Shown here one piece after another: positions 26,114 through 37,509 of a DNA stretch of 64,000 nucleotides; within the stretch, counting starts at the first letter, position 1; each line of letters starts with the position of its first letter. Location of the stretch: NCBI GenBank assembly GCA_026392455.1, contig JAPLCB010000011.1, forward strand, positions 124,001-188,000, given 5' to 3'. The DNA comes from Propionibacteriales bacterium. GTDB lineage: Bacteria > Actinomycetota > Actinomycetes > Propionibacteriales > Nocardioidaceae. Below the pieces are notes generated by a model. It saw only the letters and a list, made by a program, of their open reading frames with translations. It ran no database searches and was not told where the DNA came from. Both the position numbers and the translations under genes were made by a program.

Positions 26114-26365
26114 ATGATCATCAAGGTGCTCGGCCCGGGTTGCCGAAACTGCCGCGACCTCGAAGCCGCTACCCGCAGGGCACTCGACGAGCTCGGGACC
26201 AGCGCCGAGCTCGAGAAGGTGACCGACTACCCCACCATCGCGCGCTACGGCGTGATGGCGACACCGGCTCTGGTCATCGACGAGCGCGTCGTGTGCAGCG
26301 GACGGGTTCCGGGCGCGGACGAGATCACGGCATTCCTGCTCAGCGCATCCCCGCCCCCCACGTGA
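26114..26365 (+). CDS. small thioredoxin-like redox protein (TM0996/MM0592 type)
   Basis: 83 aa, ATG at 26114 with GGAGG 6 nt upstream. A compact thioredoxin fold with CRNC (C10-C13) directly after the first strand (MIIKVLGPGC) and a cis-Pro region MATPALVIDE. Small proteins of this family are commonly encoded beside ArsP/YraQ permeases. It may reduce a disulfide in the permease or act with the arsenate reductases; the partner is inferred from position only. It is followed after 3 bp by the convergent guaB3. Confidence 0.85.
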   Translation: MIIKVLGPGCRNCRDLEAATRRALDELGTSAELEKVTDYPTIARYGVMATPALVIDERVVCSGRVPGADEITAFLLSASPPPT

Positions 26366-26368
26366 GCC

Positions 26369-27475
26369 CTACTGGACGACGACCTCGATGCGCTGGAACT
26401 CCTTGACCTCGGTGTACCCCGTGGTCGCCATCGCCCGCTTCAGGGCCCCGACCAGGTTCATCGTCCCGTCGGCCACCCGCGAGGGCCCGAAGAGGATCTC
26501 CTCCAAGGTGCCGACGGTGCCGATCCCGACGCGCTCACCGCGAGGCAGGTCAGCGTGGTGCGCCTCGGCACCCCAGTGGAAGCCCTGCCCGGGAGCGTCC
26601 GTCGCGCGCGCCAACGGCGACCCGATCATCACGGCGTCCGCGCCGCAGGCGATCGCCTTCGCGATGTCACCGCTGCGCCCGATCGACCCGTCGGCGATGA
26701 CGTGCACGTACCGACCACCGGACTCGTCCATGTAGTCGCGGCGCGCGGCGGCGACATCGGCGACGGCACTGGCCATCGGGACCGAGACCCCGAGAACCGC
26801 GTGCGTGGTGTGCGCCGCGCCACCACCGAAACCGACCAGAACCCCGGCAGCACCGGTGCGCATCAGGTGCAGGGCAGCCTGGTGGGTGGCACATCCGCCG
26901 ACGATCACCGGGACGTCGAGCTCGTAGATGAATTCCTTGAGGTTCAGTGGTTCGGACTGCCCGGAGACGTGCTCGGCACTGACGGTGGTCCCGCGGATCA
27001 CGAACATGTCCACACCCGCGTCGACCACCGCCTTGGCGAACTCCTTGGTCCGCTGCGGCGACAGAGCGCCGGCAACCGTGACTCCGGCGTCGCGGACCTC
27101 GCGCAACCGGGCCGTGATCAGCTCGGCCTGGATCGGAGCCGCGTAGACCTCCTGCATCCGGCGGACAGCAGCATCGGCGTCCAGCCCGGCGATCTCCTCG
27201 AGCAACGGGGCCGGATCCTCGTAGCGGGTCCAGAGGCCTTCGAGGTTCAGCACTCCGAGACCACCGAACTTCCCGAACGCGATCGCGCTCGCCGGCGACA
27301 TCACCGAGTCCATCGGCGCCGCCAGGATCGGGAGGTCGAAGCGGTAGGCGTCGATCTGCCAGGCCGTGGACACCTCTTCGGGATCACGCGTCCGCCGACT
27401 CGGCACGATGGCGATGTCGTCGAAGGAATAGGCCCGGCGTCCGCGCTTGGCGCGGCCGATCTCGATCTCAGTCAC
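26369..27475 (-). CDS. guaB3: GuaB3 family IMP dehydrogenase-related protein
   Basis: 368 aa. A TIM-barrel of the IMPDH/GMPR family with no CBS domains. It follows the GuaB3 pattern: RRAYSFDDIAIVPSRRTRD, LPILAAPMDSVMSP and HVIADGSIGRSGDIAKAIACGADAV. The active loop reads GFGGGAAHTTHAVLG, without the catalytic Cys of IMPDH (GPGSICTT in the neighbouring guaB), so normal IMP oxidation is unlikely by this protein. Cyanobacterial GuaB3 was reported as a GMP reductase; the actinobacterial role is unproved. Start GTG at 27475. The pair guaB-guaB3 is typical in Actinobacteria. Confidence 0.9.
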   Translation of the reverse strand: MTEIEIGRAKRGRRAYSFDDIAIVPSRRTRDPEEVSTAWQIDAYRFDLPILAAPMDSVMSPASAIAFGKFGGLGVLNLEGLWTRYEDPAPLLEEIAGLDADAAVRRMQEVYAAPIQAELITARLREVRDAGVTVAGALSPQRTKEFAKAVVDAGVDMFVIRGTTVSAEHVSGQSEPLNLKEFIYELDVPVIVGGCATHQAALHLMRTGAAGVLVGFGGGAAHTTHAVLGVSVPMASAVADVAAARRDYMDESGGRYVHVIADGSIGRSGDIAKAIACGADAVMIGSPLARATDAPGQGFHWGAEAHHADLPRGERVGIGTVGTLEEILFGPSRVADGTMNLVGALKRAMATTGYTEVKEFQRIEVVVQ

Positions 27476-27503
27476 CGGAGAAGGCTACAAGGTTCCAGCG
27501 CGT

Positions 27504-27640
27504 ACGAGCGTCGTCCTACGTGGTGCATGGCAAGGCGGAGGAGCGAAGGAGTCCTTCGGCGGAGCGCAGCGGAGCGGACTTCGAGCGACACGCCACGAAA
27601 CCGGGATGGCGCCGCCAGGTGCCGCGTAGGACGGCGCTCG

Positions 27641-27641
<1 letters not shown>
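27504..27641. repeat. 138-bp inverted-repeat element (MITE/REP-like) between guaB and guaB3
   Basis: The outer 28 bp (27504-27531 and 27614-27641) are complementary at 23 positions, with 4 more G-T pairs and one mismatch. Inside is a 7-bp hairpin CGAAGGA-g-TCCTTCG (27544-27558) and the block CCACGAAACCGGGATGG related to the ends of the repeats at 7973 and 57731. The right end touches the guaB stop codon. It has no coding potential. The structure could act as a terminator or RNA end for guaB. Confidence 0.7.
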
Positions 27642-29988
<2,347 letters not shown>

Positions 29989-30083
29989 GACCCAAGAGTG
30001 CCGAGGTGATGTTGCGCGTCGGCTGCGCGTTGGTTACAGCCGCGTCAACAAGTGCTCACGGAGCGAGGCAAGCGAGCTACGGC

Positions 30084-31025
30084 TCAGGCGGCCGGGCGGA
30101 TCGGCTGCAGATCCGGGTCGCTCGGGTGACTGGGAGGCTCCCAGCCCGGCGGCCCGAACACGTACCCGAGCTTGTCGCGCCACGTCGCCGCCGCTCGTAC
30201 GTTGCGTCCGATCTGGGCGTAGTCGCCGTACTGGAGCTTGATCAGGTTGTAGGTGTTCACCGGCTTGGTGAGTCCGTACGTCGGCCGCTTGGTCTCCTCG
30301 ACGAAGGTCCCGAACATCCGGTCCCAGATGATCAGCATCCCGGCGTAGTTCTTGTCCAGGTACTCCGGGTCGGAGCCGTGGTGGACCCGGTGGTGGGAGG
30401 GCGTGTTGAAGACGTACTCGACGGGGCGCGGGAGCTTGCCGATGGTCTCGGTGTGCGTGAAGAACTGCCAGATCAGGTTGATCCCGAACGCGACGTAGAT
30501 CGTCCACGGGTCGAAGCCGAGGAACGGCAGCGGCAGCCAGAACAGGAACTCGAACCAGGGGTTCCACTTCTGCCGCAGAGCGGTCGCGAAGTTCATGTAC
30601 TCGCTCGAGTGGTGCGCCTGGTGGGCGGCCCAGCCGACGTTGACCCGGTGCACGAAGCGGTGCGAGGCGTAGAAGGAGACGTCGACGGCGAGGATCAGGA
30701 GCACCCAGTACCACCAGCTGTCCGTGGGCATCTTGATCGCGTCCGGGGTGACGTAGGTGAAGACCGCGATGAAGACGAAGAACGAGCCGACCTTGAGAGC
30801 GAGGCTGAACGCCAGGCTGATCAGACCCATGGTCATGCTGGTGCGGGCGTCCGGGCCGAGGTAGCCGGTGCGAGGCTTGCCTGCGCCCCCCTCGTCGACC
30901 GGAGCGTGGTCGTCGTCGAGGAACTTCAGCGCGGCCAGCTCGATCGCGATGGTGATCAGGAAGAACGGGACCGCATAGGTCACCGGGTTCTTCAGCGGAT
31001 CGAGCAGCTCGTTCAGGTCGGTCAT
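30084..31025 (-). CDS. sterol desaturase/fatty acid hydroxylase family membrane protein
   Basis: 313 aa from the ATG at 31025 with GGAGG 8 nt upstream. Four or so membrane helices and the di-iron His motifs of the family: ASHRFVHR, AAHQAHHSS and SHHRVHHG, with further His (FTHTETIG). It would hydroxylate or desaturate a lipid using O2. The substrate is unknown; sterols are rare in bacteria, so a fatty-acid, carotenoid or hopanoid-type substrate is likelier. A TetR gene is divergent from it and probably regulates it. Confidence 0.88.
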   Translation of the reverse strand: MTDLNELLDPLKNPVTYAVPFFLITIAIELAALKFLDDDHAPVDEGGAGKPRTGYLGPDARTSMTMGLISLAFSLALKVGSFFVFIAVFTYVTPDAIKMPTDSWWYWVLLILAVDVSFYASHRFVHRVNVGWAAHQAHHSSEYMNFATALRQKWNPWFEFLFWLPLPFLGFDPWTIYVAFGINLIWQFFTHTETIGKLPRPVEYVFNTPSHHRVHHGSDPEYLDKNYAGMLIIWDRMFGTFVEETKRPTYGLTKPVNTYNLIKLQYGDYAQIGRNVRAAATWRDKLGYVFGPPGWEPPSHPSDPDLQPIRPAA

Positions 31026-31052
31026 CGATTTTCCTCCGGGCAGTTCTCCGTC

Positions 31053-31089
31053 GATATGACTCACGAGTAAGTTACCACATGTTCATATC
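31053..31089. promoter_or_regulatory. candidate TetR operator region
   Basis: GATATGA (31053-31059) and TCATATC (31083-31089) are perfect inverted repeats 23 nt apart. Inside them ACTcACgaGTaAGT (31059-31072) is a second, imperfect palindrome (5 of 7 pairs). The interval separates the hydroxylase and TetR genes. Confidence 0.5.
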
Positions 31090-31095
31090 TTCGAC

Positions 31096-31101
31096 TAGAG
31101 T
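31096..31101 (+). promoter_or_regulatory. -10 box, leaderless promoter of tetR
   Basis: TAGAGT, 6 nt before the ATG at 31108, next to the putative operator at 31083-31089. Confidence 0.5.
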
Positions 31102-31107
31102 CGGGGA

Positions 31108-31767
31108 ATGACCTCGACCGCCGCCCCCGGGTCCAATGCCGGCACCAAGGGAGTGGCCCGTGCGGACCGCGAGGCCCAGATCGTCGACGTCGCCTGCCGG
31201 GTCTTCGGAGAGTCCGGGTTCGCCGGGACGTCCGTGGCCGACATCGCCGAGGCAGCCGGCATCTCCAAGCCGCTGATCTACAACTACTTCGGCTCCAAGG
31301 AAGGCCTCTACGCCGTCTGCGTCCGGTACGCCGCCTCGACCCTGGTCGACGAGATCGAGCGGACCGCGCAGACCGGCGAGGTCGGCCTGGCCCGTGCCGT
31401 CGTCACCCTCGACGGGATGTTCCGGGTCCTGGCACCGCAGCCGTGGATCTGGCGGCTGGTCTTCGACCCGACGTCGCCGCCTGACGGCGAGGTTGCCGAG
31501 ATCCTGGCCGACCACGAGCAGCGCATCCTCACCTTCGGTCTCGAGGGGGTCGCCGAGCTGCTCCGCCAGGTCGGCAACACCGACGAGCGCGACACCTCCG
31601 CGATGCGGGCCGTCTGGGAGAACGTGTTCCGGACGCTGGTCACCTGGTGGCTGGAGAACCCGGACTCCCCCGAGGAGATGACCCAGCGGTGCATCCGGCT
31701 GTTCGACTCGGTCTTCGGCGACGGGACGCAGCCCCTGGGAACGGTCAGCGGTTCTAGAGGAGCGTGA
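31108..31767 (+). CDS. TetR family regulator
   Basis: 219 aa. N-terminal helix-turn-helix: REAQIVDVACRVFGESGF then SVADIAEAAGISKPLIYNYF; the remainder is a ligand/dimer domain of helices. It is divergent from the lipid hydroxylase and most likely represses it and itself through the inverted repeats at 31053-31089. The ligand is unknown; a fatty acid or its CoA ester would fit the neighbour. The 3' end overlaps the convergent flippase gene by 14 bp. Confidence 0.93.
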   Translation: MTSTAAPGSNAGTKGVARADREAQIVDVACRVFGESGFAGTSVADIAEAAGISKPLIYNYFGSKEGLYAVCVRYAASTLVDEIERTAQTGEVGLARAVVTLDGMFRVLAPQPWIWRLVFDPTSPPDGEVAEILADHEQRILTFGLEGVAELLRQVGNTDERDTSAMRAVWENVFRTLVTWWLENPDSPEEMTQRCIRLFDSVFGDGTQPLGTVSGSRGA

Positions 31768-33040
31768 TCTTCTCTCCCGAGCGGGAGCGACGCACCGAGA
31801 ACACGAGCCAGGGCACGATCTGGATGGTCATCCCGACCACCAGCAAGGAGACCAACGGGCCGCGCGCACCCCAGGCGTCCGCGAGCAGCACGGAGACGAC
31901 CAGGTTCACCGGCACCGTGATCACGGTGGTGGCCGCGACCAGTCGGGCACCGACCGGGTCGACCAAGGTCATCGCGACCGGCATGGCGATCGCCTGGACC
32001 AGGGTGGCGCCGGCGGCGAGCGCCGGGAGCTGGTAGCCCAGCGAGATGTCGCCTCCGCTGATCCAGCGGCCGATCGGGTCCGCCACCACGACCAGGACCG
32101 AGCTGATGGCGAAGGTACCGGCCAGGAATCCGAGGACGATCAGCCTGAGACCCGGTCCGGTGCCGCCTCGGGCACGGGCCGAGGTGACCATCGGCCAGAT
32201 CGGCTGCGACGTCACCACGATCAGGCTGGTGACCGGCGCGAACAGCTGCAGCACCAGTGCGTACCGGGCGAGCTCGACGTCGGTGGAGACCTGGCTGAGC
32301 ACGATCCGGTCCGACAGGTAGGCCACGGGCAGGGCCAGGGACGTGATCAGCATCGGGATCGCGACCGCGCGGATCCGGGCACCCGGGAACCGCGCCCGGA
32401 ACGGAGCCCGACGGACCGCTCCGACCCAGGAGAAGCCGGTGGTCCGCTGACTGATCACCAGGCCGATGACGTTGAGCAGCAGGATCGCGCAGGAGGGCAC
32501 CAGGAGCAGGTAGTTCGCTGCGAGGTCGCCGAGCTGGACGAACCAGACCAGGACAGCCGCCAGCACCGTGGCGAGCACCTGCAACGTCACGGTGAGGTGG
32601 TTGCGCCCGGTCGCCAGGAGCACCGTCGCGCCCAGACCGGGGATGAAGCTCAGGCCGTAGAGGATCACCGCGATCGCGATGAAACCGTTGGTCCCGGCGT
32701 CCTCGCCGAGCAGGACCGGCCAGGCCCCGGTCACCCACAGGATCGCCGAGACGACCACGACGAACGTGCTGGAGACGGCGAGCACCCGCACCGCGGTGGT
32801 GCCGGTGCGCTGGCTGAGCTCGTCATCGACGCCGTGGGCGGCGACCACCTGGGTCATCGACGCGCCGGCGCCCAGGTTGTTCAGCGGGATCAGCATCAGC
32901 ACGCCGATGATCAGCGCGTAGCTGCTGAAGGCCGCGACCCCGTAGTGGGAGATGATCAGGTGGCTGGCGAGCAGCTGGGCGATCCCCTGCGGGACGAAGC
33001 CCAGGATCCTGACGACAGCGCTGTAGACGATCGATCTCAT
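31754..33040 (-). CDS. polysaccharide flippase-like membrane protein (MATE/Wzx superfamily)
   Basis: 428 aa with about twelve membrane helices. The fold and the N-terminus (MRSIVYSAVVRILGFVPQGIAQLLASHLI) resemble O-antigen/oligosaccharide flippases of the MOP superfamily. Such proteins move lipid-linked sugars across the inner membrane. The substrate is unknown. It starts 24 bp after the acyltransferase-like gene and is probably in one transcript with it. No glycosyltransferases lie nearby, so the pathway cannot be assigned. Confidence 0.82.
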   Translation of the reverse strand: MRSIVYSAVVRILGFVPQGIAQLLASHLIISHYGVAAFSSYALIIGVLMLIPLNNLGAGASMTQVVAAHGVDDELSQRTGTTAVRVLAVSSTFVVVVSAILWVTGAWPVLLGEDAGTNGFIAIAVILYGLSFIPGLGATVLLATGRNHLTVTLQVLATVLAAVLVWFVQLGDLAANYLLLVPSCAILLLNVIGLVISQRTTGFSWVGAVRRAPFRARFPGARIRAVAIPMLITSLALPVAYLSDRIVLSQVSTDVELARYALVLQLFAPVTSLIVVTSQPIWPMVTSARARGGTGPGLRLIVLGFLAGTFAISSVLVVVADPIGRWISGGDISLGYQLPALAAGATLVQAIAMPVAMTLVDPVGARLVAATTVITVPVNLVVSVLLADAWGARGPLVSLLVVGMTIQIVPWLVFSVRRSRSGEKITLL

Positions 33041-33064
33041 CGGGAGACCGGCCCCGCGACGGGG

Positions 33065-33901
33065 TCAGTCATCGAGCGCACCGAAGCGGGTCAGCGGCGT
33101 GTCGTACGCCTCCGGCCAGGCCAGGATGGCCTCGCCGTGGATGCGCAGCATCTCGTCGAGGAGCGCCTCGGGACTGGCGAAGTCTGCCGGCTCGAGCGGT
33201 TCGTGGATCCGCAGGTGGTGGCTGTCCTCACCGTCGCGGACCACGGTCACGATGATGACCGGGCTGTTGGTGTCGGTCGCCAGCCGCGGCGCACCGGACG
33301 AGCCGAGAACCTTCTTGCCCAGGAACTCGACCGGGGTGCGGCTCGCGACGTCGGAGGCGATCCCGAGGATGACGCCCGGCTGGAGGAGCTCCTTCAGGCC
33401 GGCACTGCCCACGGCGGTCGAGACCAGCGGCCCTCCCCTGCTGATCACGTTGGTGTGCTGCCGGACCTCGATCGGCAGGCTGCGGTCCTTCACGAGGATG
33501 TCGGCCAGAGCGAGCGCGTGGACCTCGACGCCAGCCGCCTTCAGCGACCCCCACATGCCGTCGTAGCGGTGGTGGTGGGTGAAGCTCAGGATCGCCGGCC
33601 GGCTGGTGTCCCGCCGGGTCGTCAGCCACTCGAGCCCCTCGAACCGCTGGCGGGTGATCGCACGCGGATGGAAACGCATCCACTTGCGCAGCAGCGCCTG
33701 CTCGGCGTACGCCCGGGCGAGCTGCGGGATCTCATCGGCCCGCGAGCTGCCCTCGAGCAGGAAACGCATCTCCTGCTCCTGACGGGCGAGGAAAGCCGGG
33801 TCCTCGAGCAGTACCTCGACCCGCTTGGCCACCATCCCGGGGATCCTGCTGACGGGTACGAAACGGCGTGCGTTCTGCACGAGGTCATTCAGGAGCGGCA
33901 C
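33065..33901 (-). CDS. LPLAT-like acyltransferase (LpxL/HtrB superfamily), uncertain
   Basis: 278 aa. The segment AILSFTHHHRYDGMWG contains an H(x)4D arrangement like the catalytic motif of lysophospholipid/lipid A acyltransferases, followed by GGPLVSTAVGSAGLKELL and GVILGIASDVASRTPVEFLG, which resembles the substrate region of that superfamily. No membrane helix is strong. It may acylate a cell-envelope lipid or glycolipid flipped by the next gene, but this is inference. The start is GTG at 33901, with TAACCT 6 nt upstream. Confidence 0.65.
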   Translation of the reverse strand: MPLLNDLVQNARRFVPVSRIPGMVAKRVEVLLEDPAFLARQEQEMRFLLEGSSRADEIPQLARAYAEQALLRKWMRFHPRAITRQRFEGLEWLTTRRDTSRPAILSFTHHHRYDGMWGSLKAAGVEVHALALADILVKDRSLPIEVRQHTNVISRGGPLVSTAVGSAGLKELLQPGVILGIASDVASRTPVEFLGKKVLGSSGAPRLATDTNSPVIIVTVVRDGEDSHHLRIHEPLEPADFASPEALLDEMLRIHGEAILAWPEAYDTPLTRFGALDD

Positions 33902-33907
33902 CGGCGT

Positions 33908-33913
33908 AGGTTA
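33908..33913 (-). promoter_or_regulatory. -10 box, leaderless promoter of the acyltransferase-like gene
   Basis: TAACCT on the minus strand, 6 nt before the GTG at 33901, just beyond the groEL terminator. Confidence 0.45.
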
Positions 33914-33942
33914 TCAAAGCGCGGACGCCGCACCGGCCGGAA

Positions 33943-33993
33943 AACGACGGCGGCGCCGCCCGGGTACGAGTCCCGGACGGCGCCAGCGTCGTT
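33943..33993 (-). terminator. rho-independent terminator after groEL
   Basis: On the minus strand AACGACG pairs with CGTCGTT (33987-33993 and 33943-33949), extended by GGCGCCG/CGGCGCC and CCGGG/CCCGG inside, a stem of about 20 bp, ending in TTTT. It starts 15 bp after the groEL stop. Confidence 0.8.
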
Positions 33994-34007
33994 GGTCTGG
34001 CTGGTGA

Positions 34008-35740
<1,733 letters not shown>

Positions 35741-35752
35741 GTCTCGAGATCC

Positions 35753-36049
35753 TCAGGAGACGATGGCGAGGATGTCGCGGGCCGAGAGGAGCAGGTACTC
35801 CTCGCCGGCGTACTTCACCTCGGTGCCGCCGTACTTGCTGTAGATGACCTTGTCGCCGACGGCGACGTCCATCGGGACACGCTCGTCGCCGTCCTCGTTG
35901 AAGCGCCCGGGACCGGTCGCAACGACCAGACACTCCTGGGGCTTCTCCTTGGCGGTGTCCGGGATGACCAGGCCAGAAGCGGTGGTCTGCTCGGCTTCGA
36001 GGGGCGAGACGAGGACACGGTCCTCGAGGGGCTTGATGTTGACCGACAC
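35753..36049 (-). CDS. groES: co-chaperonin GroES
   Basis: 98 aa from a GTG at 36049 ([12 protein letters not shown]) with GGAGG 8 nt upstream. The GroES fold shows [24 protein letters not shown], and the C-terminal [17 protein letters not shown]. It caps GroEL. An upstream frame extends further but is the tandem-repeat leader, not protein. CIRCE lies about 210 bp upstream, so the mRNA would have a long leader. Confidence 0.97.
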   Translation of the reverse strand: MSVNIKPLEDRVLVSPLEAEQTTASGLVIPDTAKEKPQECLVVATGPGRFNEDGDERVPMDVAVGDKVIYSKYGGTEVKYAGEEYLLLSARDILAIVS

Positions 36050-36075
36050 GGTGTCGACCTCCACTTTCACACTTC

Positions 36076-36139
36076 GTTGGATTGGTGCAGCGTTGGATGG
36101 GTACAGCGTTGGATCAGCACAGCGTTGAATCAGTGCCGC
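36076..36139. repeat. four 16-bp tandem repeats in the groES leader
   Basis: Four consecutive degenerate copies of GTTGGATcaGtacAGC (36076-36091, 36092-36107, 36108-36123, 36124-36139), with the start of a fifth (ATTGGGG) after them. The period is exactly 16. They lie between CIRCE and the groES start, inside the presumed leader. Confidence 0.8.
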
Positions 36140-36157
36140 ATTGGGGTGAATCACGCT

Positions 36158-36180
36158 GTGACAAGTTCTGCGCCTGTCAC
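36158..36180. promoter_or_regulatory. GTGACA inverted repeat upstream of groES
   Basis: GTGACA (36158-36163) and TGTCAC (36175-36180) flank an 11-nt spacer. It may be a protein site or a hairpin; no regulator is known to me for it. Confidence 0.35.
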
Positions 36181-36257
36181 ATCAGGTACGCCGTCGCGGG
36201 GGTCGCACCTGGGTCACAAGCGCTGGCACACTCACCAGGAGAGTGCCAGTTCTGAAC

Positions 36258-36284
36258 TTAGCACTCTACCCAAGGGAGTGCCAA
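36258..36284. promoter_or_regulatory. CIRCE operator (HrcA site)
   Basis: TTAGCACTC, nine nucleotides, GAGTGCCAA: one mismatch from the CIRCE consensus TTAGCACTC-N9-GAGTGCTAA. HrcA would repress groES-groEL from here. Extra half-sites GAGTGCCAG (36241-36249) and a CTGGCAC/GTGCCAG repeat lie beside it. The divergent methyltransferase starts 38 bp away and could be affected. Confidence 0.92.
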
Positions 36285-36321
36285 CGCCCGGTCCCGAGCG
36301 GCGGTACGTGATGATGGGTCC

Positions 36322-37509
36322 GTGGACCTCGACGCCTTTCGCTGGCTCCTGACTCCTGCGGGGCAGGACCTTCTCGAGCGAGCCGCATCGGCGCCGGTCG
36401 ACCCGTTGCGGGCCAGCAGCGCCCTGCGGCGGGAGGCTGCCGCCGAGCACGTCGCCGCGGCCCTGACCCAGACCGACCTGCGCCGCCGCGCCGCCGCGAA
36501 GTTCGGCGAGGACGCTGCCGCGATGTACTTCACGCCCGAGGGCCTCGAGCAGGCGACCCGCGCACCGGTGGCCCGGCACCGCGCCGCCCGGCTCGCGGCA
36601 GCCCAGGTGGGGACCGCGATCGACCTCGGCTGCGGTATCGGCGGCGACCTGATCGCGACCGCTGCCGCCGGCATCACCGCAGCGGGCATCGACCTGGACC
36701 CCCTCCGGGTGGAGGTCGCCCGGGCGAACCTGGATGCGCTCGGCCTACCGGGCGCGACCAGCGTCGCCGACGCGACCGAGGTGGACGTCAGCGGTTTCGA
36801 CGTCGCGTTCGCCGATCCGGCCCGTCGTACCGCACGGGGGCGCACCTTCTCCGTGGACGACTGGACTCCCCCGTGGGCGTTCGTGGTCGCGCTCCTCACC
36901 GGCACCGCCTGCGTCAAGGTCGCCCCCGGGATCCCGCACGAGCTGGTCCCCGAGGGTGTCGAGGCGGAGTGGGTGAGCGACCACGGCGAGGTCAAGGAGG
37001 CGGCCCTGTGGTCCGGCCCGCTCGCCACCACCCGCCGCCGCGCCACCGTGATCGGCAACGGCGGGTTGGCGACCCTGACCGACGAGGACGACCTCGACCC
37101 CGGAGCACGGGAGGTCCGCGAGGTCGGCGAATTCCTCTACGAGCCCGACGGCGCCGTGATCCGCGCTGGGCTGGTCACCGCCGTGTCCGCCGGGGTCGGC
37201 GGCGGGCTCCTCGACGAGCACATCGCCTACGTCACCGCGGACCGCCCGTACCTGACTCCCTTCGCCCGGTCCTACCGCGTCGTCGAGGAGCTCCCGTTCA
37301 AGGAGAAGCAGCTGCGCGCAGCCTTGCGCGAACGCAGCATCGGTCGGCTGACCATCAAGAAGCGCGGAGTCGCCATCGTCCCCGAGGAGCTCCGCAAGCG
37401 ACTCGCTCTCGCCGGCGATGCCGAGGGCACGATCGTGCTGACCCGGGTCGCGGGCAAGGGCGTCTGCCTGCTGGTGGAGCCGTTGCCGACCGCTACTTCC
37501 AGACCTTGA
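36322..37509 (+). CDS. class I SAM-dependent methyltransferase with THUMP-like domain
   Basis: 395 aa, GTG at 36322. SAM motif TAIDLGCGIGGDLIA at about residues 97-111 and acidic motif GIDLDPLRVEVARANL; FADPARRTARGR fits an RNA/rRNA-type methyltransferase core. The C-terminal about 100 residues resemble the THUMP-like domain of actinobacterial proteins. The substrate is unknown; an rRNA or tRNA base is likely by analogy. Divergent from groES, with CIRCE between them. Its stop overlaps the convergent GH16 gene by 17 bp. Confidence 0.85.
   Translation: MDLDAFRWLLTPAGQDLLERAASAPVDPLRASSALRREAAAEHVAAALTQTDLRRRAAAKFGEDAAAMYFTPEGLEQATRAPVARHRAARLAAAQVGTAIDLGCGIGGDLIATAAAGITAAGIDLDPLRVEVARANLDALGLPGATSVADATEVDVSGFDVAFADPARRTARGRTFSVDDWTPPWAFVVALLTGTACVKVAPGIPHELVPEGVEAEWVSDHGEVKEAALWSGPLATTRRRATVIGNGGLATLTDEDDLDPGAREVREVGEFLYEPDGAVIRAGLVTAVSAGVGGGLLDEHIAYVTADRPYLTPFARSYRVVEELPFKEKQLRAALRERSIGRLTIKKRGVAIVPEELRKRLALAGDAEGTIVLTRVAGKGVCLLVEPLPTATSRP

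Noticed and set aside
29989-30083. Terminator or repeat between the ACT gene and the hydroxylase
   Set aside because: Only weak GGCTG/CAGCC symmetry is visible; nothing strong enough to call.
36241-36284. More than one full CIRCE element
   Set aside because: Only one TTAGCACTC-N9-GAGTGC match is present; the nearby half-sites are noted but not called as separate operators.
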